The translations under genes were made by a program, and so were the position numbers. From assembly GCF_000204055.1 (NCBI RefSeq), contig NW_006768766.1:2470524-2534523 (forward strand): a stretch of DNA of 64,000 bases, written 5' to 3'. This document shows positions 11,749 to 22,655 of the stretch, piece by piece; the stretch's first letter is position 1, and each line of letters begins with the position of its first letter. The stretch comes from Melampsora larici-populina 98AG31 (Eukaryota; Basidiomycota; Pucciniomycetes; Pucciniales; Melampsoraceae). The notes below the pieces were generated by a model. It was given only the letters and a program-made list of their open reading frames with translations. It made no database searches and was not told where the DNA came from.

Positions 11749-12176
11749 TCCTCTTATTATTTGGCTCATGTCTAGCTCTCTTGCTCTTTGTGTGTTCTCT
11801 GCTGTGACTGTGACTTTCTCTATCTTTCACTCATTATATTCTCTTTCTCTCTCACTCGTTTGTTTTGTGTGCTCTCACTATGTAGTCTATTTACTTGATT
11901 GAATTGAAGTGCAAGTGCACGTTTTGTCAAAGTGACAAGGAGTGAGTGAGTGACAAGAGTTGTGAAGTGTCACAGATTGTCAAAAAGTCACGAAGCGTCA
12001 AGAATTCAATAGTTTTCCTTTGAAGATAAGTATAAGTAGTGGAGAGTAGAGCCGGGCGCTGAAAAACCGGGCGCTGTAGGTCAAGTTACACAAAAGGGTG
12101 GTGAAAATCAAATTACCTGATTTCCGGGCGTCGGGTTGAAAAAACCGGTCGCCAAATAGTGGCGTCCAAGGATAAT

Positions 12177-12722
12177 ATGTTGATTAGTTAATATGTTATC
12201 TAGATTTGATAACAGATCTCTGGTGATCTACAAAGAGAACAAAAGTTTCTCTTCCCAAAGATATTTATTATATTCACCTGTTTAAACTACTGCTCTGATA
12301 AGCACAAACTCAAACAAGAACTTTGATGTAAAACAACTCTGACCTAAAACAAACAACTCTATCAGAAGCTATTATGAAAGAAGTGAAAAGAATAGAAAAC
12401 ATTTAATACCTATTATAAGGTACAGAAAGGATAATAGGGGGTTTCAAGTCAGAAATTTTTTGTGAACTTTTCAAAAACGGACAAGTTTTTTAAATTTTAC
12501 AGTGGGTTTTTTTTCTGCAAATATACGGTCAACACCATTTGGGACACCTAAAAAGGTGTCCCAATTTTTTTAAATTTACGGTATATTTTGCAACATCGGA
12601 CAACTTGTTGGACTGTAAAATACCGTAAATTTATTGACTTGAAACCCCCTAATATGTTGATTAGTTAATATGTTATCTAGATTTGATAACAGATCTCTGG
12701 TGGTCTACAAAGAGAACAAAAG
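12177..12722. repeat. Right part of the MULE-split repeat followed by a second, longer copy
   Basis: ATGTTGATTAGTTAATATG starts at about 12176 and again at 12654, each followed by the same block to aacaaaag. Between them the unit seen at 5390 recurs at about 12280-12345, then a stretch absent from the first copy, then attataaggtacagaaaggata. The first copy lacks internal blocks bounded by short identities (acct and ttct), as expected of deletions between microhomologies. This is an old repeat of unknown class. Confidence 0.6.
12437..12649. mobile_element. 213-bp MITE with TAATA target duplication
   Basis: Ends are GGGGGTTTCAAGTC and its exact inverse. TAATA precedes it (12432-12436) and follows it (12650-12654). 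The empty site is visible at the first copy of the host repeat, which reads straight through GGATAATATGTTG across the MULE target. An inner hairpin GGGACACCTAAAAAGGTGTC lies near 12540-12562. Superfamily is not certain. Confidence 0.85.
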
Positions 12723-13071
12723 TTCTGATTTATCAAACAAATAGTTTTATCAAGGTCAATGACATATAGAATTCAATATAAAATTAAAGTATGAAATAGT
12801 GCTTACTTCTCTTCCCAAAGATGGGGAAAGAGAAGTAAGTCGAGTGAAGGGATGACTAGTATAAGTAGTTGATTATCTTTTACATTGGGGTAAATGTCAG
12901 AATGGAAAATTATTTTGTCTAATGATTGTTAATTTTTTATCTTATATCTTTCACTAAATATTTGATTACATTACGTTTCTACCTTTTTCTTTCTTACGTC
13001 AATTGGATACTTCAACAGTTATCTGTAAAATAACATATTTAAACAGCCTGGAAGTGGACCTCGAATGAATG

Positions 13072-13245
13072 CAATAGTGGTCCACAAACATGAACACCCA
13101 ACCTAAAAACCCATGGACAAAACCCATGGCAACCCAATTGTTTTTTGGGTTTTGAAAACCAATGTAAACCTTCAACAACAATTGGGTTGCCATGGGTTTT
13201 GTCCATGCATTTTTGGGTTGAGTGTTCATGTTTGTGTACCGTTAA
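13072..13245. mobile_element. Foldback element of about 174 bp
   Basis: A left arm containing CACAAACATGAACAC and CATGGACAAAACCCATGG is repeated in inverse on the right, about 65 bp per arm with few mismatches, around a short middle. The outer ends match less well (first two bases differ), and TA on both sides is a possible but weak duplication. Open frames across it are by-products of the palindrome. Confidence 0.7.
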
Positions 13246-15978
13246 TGTCAAATCCCATGAGAGGAGGTAAAACTCATCCAGTCATTGACTGATCCCATTG
13301 ATTGATTGTAGAGCACATTTCAACAGTGCAAATCTCAAATAACATAAGTAGCAAGGAAAATATACAGCATCTAATAGCCTGACAGCTCTAGCAACACTTA
13401 AAGCAATGGAAAAAAAGTTGCAAGCACCTTGGAAACCACATCTTGAGTAAATACCATTCTCCCAATGATACAACCCGGAACCATTACCTCTTGTGGTCCA
13501 GATACATCTGTACTATTGTAAAATGTCATTGCACATGTAGATTAATGATATTATTAGCTTGTATGTATTTGATGCTCTCAATGAGAAGAATAATAACACC
13601 CACTTCCACTCCTATATGCATTGTATATCAGGTCCAAAACAAATATGTAACACACCATCTCTCTATATTGATTTGTTGAGAATTTGTATGCCATAGTGTC
13701 AAACGTATGAGCTTTGGTGGATGTGCCATATATCCCAAGGACTGTGACTCCCTTGAAGGCAATTACACATTGCATGAATTAGTGCTGAACCCCCTTAACA
13801 TATCCCATTGTTGCAAAGGAAAAACTGATGCTCAACAAAACCATCAATTATAGTACATAAAAGCTTTGGAATGTCTGCTCCAAAAGGAATTTGACTCAAT
13901 GACCACAGATCCATCATGCAGAGGAGATTTGCACTGAGTTGATGATAACAGTATCTTTATAGTTCATTGAGATCCTGATAGAAGAAAGGAAATCCTAACT
14001 CTTTCTGCATTGTTATATTTGCTTTGAAAATCCGCACTGCCCATTTGTAGGAGTGATGAGTAATGATACAATTATGTCTTAATCAAGTGACATGCACTCT
14101 CACTCATAATTGTGGTTGCATACTATAATATGAATTTAGAGATGCTAAATATTATGCACAATAGATGGGAGGAAGTAAATTACAAACCTCCAGCCTTGAA
14201 GATAGAACCTCAATATATATGATGTCATATTTCTTATGACCCATGTACTCATAGATGGAATACAGCAGATATTCAATTGGAATATAGCACTACACAATGG
14301 ATATGCTGAGTGGGTTCCACATAGGTGCAGAATAGTCTACATTATAAGCAAGTTCAAATTGAATGTATAATTCACAAGAAAACATAAAGCCAATAGGATA
14401 ATGGATGATCAATTTCATTGATAGACGGTCATTCCAAGACAGCATTAAAGAATGATTGACCAAGTGAGCATGCACTCTTTTGGACATCAGAAACCCATAG
14501 ATGTTACTGGTAGGAAAAACCAGTTTATCCACTATGTAAATGTCATGACAAAGAGGTAAAGTCATATTTCCTTGATTTTCTGGTAAGGTCCACGTCAGGC
14601 GGCATTGGCCTATTGGTGTGAAAATTATATCAGTAAAGAAGCTTACACCAAGCAGCAGATGAATCACACCTTTATTTTCATTTCCATGATCATTAAATAC
14701 AACAAAAGTGAAAAAAACACTGAGCTCTTGAGGTTTAAGGCTCAGTAATGCGGAAGGTTACACTCCTGAAACAATCAACATTTTCTGTTGATCTGTCTCT
14801 GTAATCTGGAATTGCATTGCCTTGGGTGACTATATTCATGTAATTTTATCAACACACTGGAATGAGTATTAGAAAGCGCCGAAACATACCTTATTGAATT
14901 GCATTTCTATAAGTCTAGCCAGATTTGTGAGATTGGCAATACATTCAGGAGAAGGAGTTCTTGGTAAATAGTGACCCATTGAGACTTTGAATGGCAGGGT
15001 GAAAATGAATATGCTGAAGTAAGTTGAGAGATTTGTTTGTGGTTTGAAACCTTGATTTTCACCAACAAGGGTTCCATTGATGAGGTAGAACCTGAAACAC
15101 CTCCAGGCAAGAAAACACCAAGACCAAGACAAAGTGATGTCATTGTTGAATGCTTAAGGAAAGACAAGATTCAAACAAACAAATTGAATTAATGGCCAAA
15201 AATTTCTGTGGAAGACACATGCTGTCATTGAAGTTGTGAAACATCAATTAAGGAATGTTCTGGTTGAAGGCCCATTGAGGCCTACTACACATGTATAACT
15301 GGGTCATAATTGTTGGATATGCCCCTTGAATAAAGGTTATTATGGTGATCAAAATTGAATAGCAGGCAAAAACCATCCTGCAATCAAATATGAGGCAATT
15401 AACACAACACAGGAGTTCTTATACAGGTTGTATAACAGGGAAATTCAGAAGTAAATGATATCAAAAGATTTTAGACAATTACACAATAGATGAAAACTTG
15501 CGGTTACTATAAATATACATTTTTCATAAGGCATGAGGATTTTTGCGCGACAGACTTAGAGTCCATAGGACTCCCAAACTGTCTAAACATCCACGTGGCT
15601 GACAAGCATTTCATCCATGGTGTGTATGCGGACAGGAAAGTTGCATTCAGAAGTTGGAGACTGAACCATCTGGAGGATCAATGTACTGGTTCCTAAACAG
15701 TTGATATGGAAGAGATTAGAAATTTAATCTCATAATAAGTGAATGAAGCCAAGAATTTACCGCTGTCAGATCTATTCCAACAGAAATGGAAGTGAGTGAA
15801 AAGATGCTTGGGCTGGATGGTATCTTGACCTACAATGTGATATGCAATGGTACCAAATCTGTGGACTGACTCCCTGCGGCCTTCAGGATACTTGAGTTTA
15901 GGCTCAACCTCGATTGCTATGAAAGCCATGAGATACAGGAGCGGAAATATAACACATGGCAGTGGAATTGTTGGGCTA
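13246..15978 (-). other. Unassigned region, possible remains of a minus-strand intron-containing gene
   Basis: Several minus-strand frames look protein-like, for example the hydrophobic IFPLLYLMAFIAIEVEP (about 15920) and a segment near 14300-14667. Plausible splice sites join some of them. I could not build a continuous gene or recognise a family. The gypsy element has inserted at its right edge (15979-15983), so if this was a gene it is broken there. Confidence 0.3.
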
Positions 15979-15983
15979 CAAGC

Positions 15984-16321
15984 TGTAAGGTCTCTCAAGA
16001 CCTTCACTAGATGTCTGGATTCTTTCTCAACGGACTCCTCGGAGAGCGCTAACTTAGAACTTCGGTGTGAATTACTAGCTCCAGATAGTCCCAAAGAGTG
16101 GCTTTCGAAGAGTCAGCACCCAATCTAAGAGAATAGAAACTAAACAAAAGAGAAAACAATCAAATAAGGAATAAATCTCACCTAGCTCCAGATAGTCCCA
16201 AAGAGTGGCTCTCGAAGAGTGAAGACTATCCGAAGCCAGGCTGAGGAGAGAACAATATATCCAGTCTGTCTAATCCCATATCCTAACTCCATAGCTACTG
16301 TATGCCTGTGTACCTCTTACA
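15984..16321 (-). repeat. 3' LTR of the gypsy element (338 bp)
   Basis: It begins TGTAAG and ends CTTACA on the plus strand, the TG...CA pattern of LTRs. It matches the other LTR over its length except a short patch near 16076-16092, where this copy reads TAGCTCCAGATAGTC. That patch is identical to a block found about 110 bp further along in both LTRs. This copy also preserves the empty site of the pogo-like insertion. Confidence 0.93.
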
Positions 16322-16332
16322 CCCTCCCCTCC
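16322..16332 (-). other. Polypurine tract of the gypsy element
   Basis: On the minus strand GGAGGGGAGGG lies immediately before the 3' LTR, the expected position of the plus-strand primer for reverse transcription. Confidence 0.75.
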
Positions 16333-16918
16333 TAAAAAAAAAACTCCACCCCTTAAAAGAAACTGAGAAAACTTGAAAAGAAAACAGAAAATTAGAAAAG
16401 AAATCTTGAAGAAAAAAAAGGTGAAATTTGTGAACAGAGAAGACTACTATAGAAAGAGAAAGAGTAACCACGAAAAAAAAGGAAAAGAAACCGTAATGTT
16501 TATTGAGGTGAAATTGTCATCTTGATGCGTAAGGTTATGTATCTAAATAAGAAGACTTTTTTAAAAAAAGAAAAACTGGCATGACACGCCCTTAAACTGA
16601 CCATGACTCGTCCCAAGAAATTAAAACAATCAGAACAAAAAAGAAGAAAAAAAGAAAAAGTTGATATAACAAAGAAAAGCAAAACAAAAACTCAAAATTG
16701 AAACTCAAACCAAAAGTTGATAATCAAAATGAATAAAGGATGTGATTGATCTTGATGCGTATTCTCGTACCACCCCCTTCGATCTTGAAATACGTTCGAA
16801 TTGGCCCATGGAGAAAAATCTGTAACAAGCGGTGGGTGCAGTGCTCACAGAGTGGCCAAGGTCTTGTTTTTCGAAAAGGTGGGTAGTAGAGCCGGCGGTG
16901 CATACTAAGGAAGGGAAC

Positions 16919-18046
16919 TTACTTTTGGGTGCTATCCCCCGCGCCATACGTTCCTTCCAATCCGCCGTGATACAGCTTCAGCTTTGACATGTGAAATACC
17001 GGATACGAGAGGTCGTTTGCTCCTAGGCGTAGTCAAAAGTCTCGTCCTGAATTTAAAACTTCCACTACTTCATAAGGGCCATCGTACCTCGCTCGTAACT
17101 TGCTGACTTTCTTATGTCTTCCGCCAACTACCTGCTGCCTGTCACTGCTGTCTACCATGACAAGATCCCCGACTTGAAAGCTTGTTCCTTCTTGCCTACG
17201 TTGGTTGTACTGAAATGCTTGACCAACCCGGCTACGCCACAAGGAGTCTCGCCATGTTGCCCATTCGCTTTGTTGACGTTCAATCCAATGTTTGACATCC
17301 TCGGCCTCCTCCTCTAAGGGGTGCTGTATTGGGAAGAGCCTTGGGATTTGTCCGTACACGAATTGAAAGGGAGAGACACCAGTCGCGCGGTTGACGGCTG
17401 AGTTGATAGCAAACTCAGCGGAAGGAAGACTTTGAAACCATTTACCATGTTTGTTGCCAACTTGATGACGGAGGATTTGTCCGATCGTCTTATTTGATCT
17501 TTCACTCCTGCCGTCCGCTTGAGGGTGGTATGCCGTAGATAAGTTGATACGCACTCCCAGCAACTCATGTAACCGTTGCCAAAACCTTGATGTCCAAGCT
17601 TTATCCCGATCGCCTATGATTGATTGTGGTAATCCAAAGATTGAGGACCATGCTTGAAAAAGTCGGCTGGCTGATTTTTCGGCCGTATCACGTTGACACG
17701 CTGGAATCAATCTGACAAAACCCGTAAGACGACAAGTACAAGAGAGAATCATATCATATCCTGATACTTTTGGAAATGGTCCTATGAAGTCTATGCCAAT
17801 TGACTCCATCGGCTCGTAGGGTATTGGTGTGCTTTGTAGTCTTCCTGCTACAGGTGATGTCCTGGCTTTGTTACGCTGGCATGAATCACAAGTCTTCAAC
17901 TGATTTTCAACATCCTTGCTCATACTCGGCCAAAAAAACGTACTCCTGAGATGAGATAGTGTCTTAAAAGGTCCTAGGTGGCCTAGTGCCTCATGAGCCT
18001 GTGCGATGAAGTCGTGGCGTAAGTTGCTGTGACGTGGTATCACCAA
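16919..18046 (-). pseudogene. Gypsy integrase, continuous with the upstream Pol frame apart from nonsense codons
   Basis: It is in frame with the upstream polyprotein; the TGA at 18047-18045 separates them (LMYLDG, stop, LVIPRHSN). Integrase has the zinc-binding H..H..C..C region (HEALGHLGPF to CDSCQRNK, about 17870-18015). The catalytic residues are Asp in IGIDFIGPF, Asp in IIGDRDKAWTSRFW and Glu in ADGRSERSNKT. A second TGA near 17033 (GRDF, stop, LRLGANDLSYP) precedes the C-terminal MSKLKLYHGG block, which runs to a TAA at 16919-16921. Both stops can be explained by C to T at a CpG in a CGA Arg codon. No chromodomain is evident. Confidence 0.88.
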
Positions 18047-21000
18047 TCAACCGTCCAGATACATAAGATTATCTTGCATGATACAGTCATCTCGTAATGG
18101 AAGCACCTTGCAAAGTTTTACACAGAATGGATCGTGATCGTATCCCAGTTGAATGGAGTCAAGTTTGTCGCTGCCTAATTTGGCTTTCACCTCGCAGACC
18201 GCTACGTCGTCTCGTCTCAAAAGGGCGTCAGCGACAGAGTTATCTTGGCCTTTCAAGTATCGGAAGTCAAGATCAAACTGGGAGAGCGTTTCTAACCATC
18301 TTGCTTGTCTACGGCTCAGGTTTCGTTGTGTGAGGAGGGTGGTCAGCGAATGATGGTCCGACATCACATTGACCCGCATACCTAGAAGTAATAATTGCCA
18401 TTTATTGAGGGCGTTGATTACCGCAAGCAGCTCCTGTTCGTGAACCGGGTAATTCTTTTCCGCTGGGGTCATCGTACGGCTTTTGTAAGCAATAGGAGAC
18501 GCGGTGTCCCATTCCGCACCTTGGAAGAGTGCCGCTCCTAGGCCATTACCACTTGCATCACTAAATAACCAGATTGGCTCTTGTGATTCATAATCCAAAT
18601 TGCGAAGCACCGGAAGCGTTGTGATAAGTCTTTTGATGTTATTAAAAGCACTCTCTTCTGCTTTGCCCCACCGGAAGGGCTTTCCTTTCAATGTCGTGCT
18701 AGTCAGGGGTGTCAGCGTACCAACGTAGTGAGAAAGCCCGTCGATGAACTTCTTCATCCACTGCACGGTGCCCAAGAACTTCAGTAATTGCTTTGAATTA
18801 GATGGGGAAGCCCATTTCGAGATTTTCTCAACTTTTTCTCCATCGTGGCAAACTCCCAGTTCGCTGATTTCATGACCAAGGAATTGAATTTGGCGTCGAA
18901 AAAATTTACTCTTCTTGCTGGAGCAATATAGCTTAGCTGCTCTTAACCTTTCCAAAACCATCTTAACATGGAGCTCGTGCTCTTCCACGGTCTGCGAGAA
19001 AATCACTATATCATCAATATAGACAACACAGATTTTTCCTACCAGGTCTCCCAGCACCTCCTCATTACGAGCTTGATGTGTGGCTGGTCCGTTCGTCAGT
19101 CCCATAGGCATGCCGGTCCACTCGTAAAGGCCCCACGGTGTCTTCACTGCTGTGAGGGGAATATCCTCCTCGCGCATCCGGTCTTGAAAAAAGGAGTTTG
19201 TTTGATCTACTACAGACCAAATCTTTCCGGTTGCAACAAGGCGGACTGCCTCATCCACGTTAGGCAAGGGTGCACGGTCTTTGACGGTAAATTTGTTAAG
19301 GGTTCGGTAATCACAAACCCAACGCGGCAACTCAGCAGGGTCTTTCTTCGGTATAATCATTGAGGCCGACCCATACTGGCTTTGCGAGCGTCGAAGACGA
19401 CCGGCTGCGACATGTTGATCAAGTAACTTCCGCCAAGACGCTAGATGTCTATGCGGGTACGCAAACTGTTTTTCATTGATAACAGCATTAGGGTCGGTAA
19501 GAATGATCTTATGTCGAACCTGACGCGATGGGTCTGGCATCCCTTCAGGAAAAGACTCAGGTATTGATTCGTCGCCTTCCTCTACCGGTGGTAACTCTGC
19601 AGGAAACAAATCTTCAAACTTTCTGAACACACTCTCTTCTTTCTCTCTCAACACTTCAACTTCATCTATCAACTTCAAATTTTCCAAAGCACATAACAAA
19701 TTTTCCATTTCAGTCTGAATCTTCTTTTCATATAAAATCTTTTGACTTGGAACATGTATCACACAACGCCGATGCATAGAAACGTCTAATTTAAATTTCG
19801 ATAGAAAAGGGGAACCGAGTATCATGTCGTACTTCGAACCTAACGGAGCCAGCTTAAAAAAAACCGCCCCAAACCGGATATTAGGCTGTTCACACTTAAG
19901 ATTGGCAAATGCAAAATCTTTCAGTATCACCGGGGCACCTTCAGTTGATATGGCCAGGCGTACCTCAACCGGAGATACAAGCGGTCGGCGAGGTATTTTC
20001 AGGTTAGACGCCATCCGATCCGAGAGAAGATTGGTCCCTGCTCCCGAGTCAATCAAGGCGCGAACCGGTTGTCCATTACACATCAGTTCCAAGATGATTG
20101 GAGAAACTGGTGTGGGATTCACGCACCTAGTTTCCTGATGCTCAGCTTTCTCAACCAACTCCTCTCGCTGCCGATCAGCTTCTTCATAAGCAGCGATATC
20201 CTCTGCTAGCAAGTCTGGAAATGCGTCGACTGCGGCGATTCGAGTTGCAGGCATGACAGGAGCTGGTCGTCCGGCAGGTCGTTGCGTAGGCGCTCCAGGG
20301 ATACCTCGTGGTTGAGGTGTTGGAGTTGATCGTACAGGGCGAGGGCCGGCATCAAAGCTTGAGGGTACCGAGAGGAATCGATTGGTCCTCTTGGTACAGT
20401 TTGCATCATTGCACTTTTCTTTACATACTCCACAGATTCCCATTCGTCGTAAGTACTCGTGATATCTCCACCCACTCTCTGCTCGTTCCTCCTCCGAACG
20501 CTGTCTTGGGATTGGTCTCGACGCGTTGCCACTAGCCACCTGATTTGCATTGACAGTCACCGTTGATCTCGTCTTGAGTGCTGGATCCGCAATCAATTTG
20601 CTGTGAATAAGGAATCTCCAGATCCCGTCGGCTGCTTGTTTGAAAGCTGGGAATGAGAACGGTTCCTTCTTCAGGTGAGCCTCGCGATCGATCATGTCTC
20701 TGAAGAGGATCGGTGCGCCCCAAGTGATGTATTGGGCTAAATGTTGGTCGTTGACTTGACCGAAACGTTTAACGAGGCGATGGAGAGTTTGAGCTCGGAT
20801 TACGTAGGCGTCAAAAGATTCGGATGGCTTCATCTCAAGTTGGCGAAGAGCGTCCTCGGTATCAGTTAACCAGGCATGTGGTAAGGTGCCCATTGCCATC
20901 ATGTTCATCGCTCCATCCCATGACTGTTGCCGCATTTCCTCTTTGTTCGATTGGTACCACGCAGACATTTCTTCAGTGTTTAATAATGAACCGAGTAATT

Positions 21001-22174
21001 TAAGTTTCTCTCGATCGTCCGTCACATTTTTGATTTCAAAAGTCTCTTCAATTAAACTCCGCCAGTGAAACAAGTCTGCTGGGCGTCCAAATTTTCCGCT
21101 AAATTTGGGAAGGTCACTGAGTTTGATACGATCAGCGGTCATTGAGGTGTGTCCCTGTTCCGTGTACAGAACTTGTCGTCCTTGAGACGCCGGATCGAAG
21201 CGATGTTCTTCATGAGTAGGAGACGGAAAGTAAGGTCTTTGGGGCGTTGGATCCTGTACCTGATGGGTTGGAAGATGCGGATGCGGTGGAGCCTGCTGAG
21301 CTGGAGTAATGATCAGACTGGGCGGGACAGCTTGTGGTCGTGGTGATTGTACACGGCGTTCGTTCTCCTCGGCATAACCCGTAGCACGGTTGTTGTCCGG
21401 TGGGAAATTGGGAGTGAATCCGGTCGTCGTCGCTTCCGCACCAACCTGTTGGCCAGCCTCCCTTCGTCCGGCAGGAGTTGGCGAGACAGGTGTCCTGTTC
21501 ATGTAGTGAGCAAAACTCCCACCTACATTCCCTGATGGTGGCTGGTTGCTGCCTGCCACACTCGCACTGCCTACATCTACACCCTGTGATTGCTGGCCTC
21601 GCTCTGAAAGTAGTTCGCGTACCAGCTTCTGCAAGGAGAGGGTCTCCCTTCTTGATTGCTCCAGTTCCTCGGATTGGCGTTGATAACCTTGGACCTGGGC
21701 TCTGAGCGACTCAATCGTCTCTTCAGGGTTCGACATCGTATTTGTCGGATCACAGGTGAGTGTCAAGTTGTTTGACCTAGCCGATTGTTTCGATATAGGT
21801 GTTATGTCGACGAGATAGCCCGGTGGGTGTGGGGTTGACTCCGGATAGCTAATCCTCGCTTGTCCGAGTAGCTTTTGGAAATGTAAGTCGACTATTTGAT
21901 GATCAGCAACCGATGGCGACACGGTAGGCGGGGAGTATTTGACTGTTGAGGCTTCGGAATCCTCGGATCCTTGAACTACCGACGATGCGTATAAGTATCG
22001 GTTCGTTTCGGTAGCTTGGCTCTCCGGTTTCCAGAAAAATTTGCTCAACGACGGTGCTGGTGGTGTTTCTCGATCCTCCGGCACTGATCGTTCTTTGCCT
22101 TTAGCTGCTTTACGTAGAAGTGAGTCCGGGTCGTCGAGGTAATTGTCTGGTTTCCAAGAGGAAGGACCTGACAT
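18047..22174 (-). CDS. Gypsy Gag-protease-reverse transcriptase-RNase H polyprotein
   Basis: This 1,375-codon frame starts at the ATG at 22174 (MSGPSSWKPDN), about 210 bp from the 5' LTR. The N-terminal third is Gag, with a retrotransposon-gag block near 20700-21100 and a Cys cluster CGVCKEKCNDANC (about 20410-20440) that is not a standard CCHC knuckle. Protease follows with the active site LIDSGAGTNLLS (about 20040). Reverse transcriptase has the catalytic VYIDDIVIF (about 19010), and RNase H has FSDASGNGLGAALF (about 18555) and MSDHHSLTTLL (about 18350). The fused Gag-Pol in one frame is common in fungal gypsy elements. No break is present within it. Confidence 0.93.
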   Translation of the reverse strand: MSGPSSWKPDNYLDDPDSLLRKAAKGKERSVPEDRETPPAPSLSKFFWKPESQATETNRYLYASSVVQGSEDSEASTVKYSPPTVSPSVADHQIVDLHFQKLLGQARISYPESTPHPPGYLVDITPISKQSARSNNLTLTCDPTNTMSNPEETIESLRAQVQGYQRQSEELEQSRRETLSLQKLVRELLSERGQQSQGVDVGSASVAGSNQPPSGNVGGSFAHYMNRTPVSPTPAGRREAGQQVGAEATTTGFTPNFPPDNNRATGYAEENERRVQSPRPQAVPPSLIITPAQQAPPHPHLPTHQVQDPTPQRPYFPSPTHEEHRFDPASQGRQVLYTEQGHTSMTADRIKLSDLPKFSGKFGRPADLFHWRSLIEETFEIKNVTDDREKLKLLGSLLNTEEMSAWYQSNKEEMRQQSWDGAMNMMAMGTLPHAWLTDTEDALRQLEMKPSESFDAYVIRAQTLHRLVKRFGQVNDQHLAQYITWGAPILFRDMIDREAHLKKEPFSFPAFKQAADGIWRFLIHSKLIADPALKTRSTVTVNANQVASGNASRPIPRQRSEEERAESGWRYHEYLRRMGICGVCKEKCNDANCTKRTNRFLSVPSSFDAGPRPVRSTPTPQPRGIPGAPTQRPAGRPAPVMPATRIAAVDAFPDLLAEDIAAYEEADRQREELVEKAEHQETRCVNPTPVSPIILELMCNGQPVRALIDSGAGTNLLSDRMASNLKIPRRPLVSPVEVRLAISTEGAPVILKDFAFANLKCEQPNIRFGAVFFKLAPLGSKYDMILGSPFLSKFKLDVSMHRRCVIHVPSQKILYEKKIQTEMENLLCALENLKLIDEVEVLREKEESVFRKFEDLFPAELPPVEEGDESIPESFPEGMPDPSRQVRHKIILTDPNAVINEKQFAYPHRHLASWRKLLDQHVAAGRLRRSQSQYGSASMIIPKKDPAELPRWVCDYRTLNKFTVKDRAPLPNVDEAVRLVATGKIWSVVDQTNSFFQDRMREEDIPLTAVKTPWGLYEWTGMPMGLTNGPATHQARNEEVLGDLVGKICVVYIDDIVIFSQTVEEHELHVKMVLERLRAAKLYCSSKKSKFFRRQIQFLGHEISELGVCHDGEKVEKISKWASPSNSKQLLKFLGTVQWMKKFIDGLSHYVGTLTPLTSTTLKGKPFRWGKAEESAFNNIKRLITTLPVLRNLDYESQEPIWLFSDASGNGLGAALFQGAEWDTASPIAYKSRTMTPAEKNYPVHEQELLAVINALNKWQLLLLGMRVNVMSDHHSLTTLLTQRNLSRRQARWLETLSQFDLDFRYLKGQDNSVADALLRRDDVAVCEVKAKLGSDKLDSIQLGYDHDPFCVKLCKVLPLRDDCIMQDNLMYLDG

Positions 22175-22655
22175 CCGATGGCTTTCGATAAGGTTTAGGT
22201 TTGATCGGGGACGATTAAGGTTGGGAAGTCGGAGATCCCAAAGACAGAATGCGGAGTTGACAGGTTAACTTTATATCGTTGATCGATATAAAGACAGATT
22301 CTTTTTGCAGAACAGAAAACAGATTTGACAGAAGGATGAAAAAATTCTTTTTAAAACTTTCGAAGTGATAAGTTAAAAAAAGTGTAAGGTCTCTCAAGAC
22401 CTTCACTAGATGTCTGGATTCTTTCTCAACGGACTCCTCGGAGAGCGCTAACTTAGAACTTCGGTGTGAATTACACTACGGTCCAAACCCAAAGAGTGGC
22501 TCTCGAAGAGTCAGCACCCAATCTAAGAGAATAGAAACTAAACAAAAGAGAAAACAATCAAATAAGGAATAAATCTCACCTAGCTCCAGATAGTCCCAAA
22601 GAGTGGCTCTCGAAGAGTGAAGACTATCCGAAGCCAGGCTGAGGAGAGAACAATA

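Larger units (their letters stand above)
5550..12167 (+). mobile_element. Complete Mutator-like element (MULE) with 9-bp target duplication
   Basis: The ends are inverted repeats: left GGACGCCACTATTTGGCGAC, right its reverse complement, with weaker similarity continuing to about 48 bp. The element is flanked on both sides by AAGGATAAT (5541-5549 and 12168-12176), a 9-bp duplication, the hallmark of Mutator elements. Length is 6,618 bp. It encodes one long spliced gene with MULE transposase, Rtc4-like and OTU domains. A CACTA-like element (9373-10187) and a 111-bp element (10433-10543) are nested in introns. The last 400 bp before the right end are non-coding, with a CT-rich run near 11760-11880. 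Confidence 0.93.

Noticed and set aside
12999..13251. Minus-strand frames of 70-76 codons
   Set aside because: They run across a foldback element and follow from its palindromic sequence.
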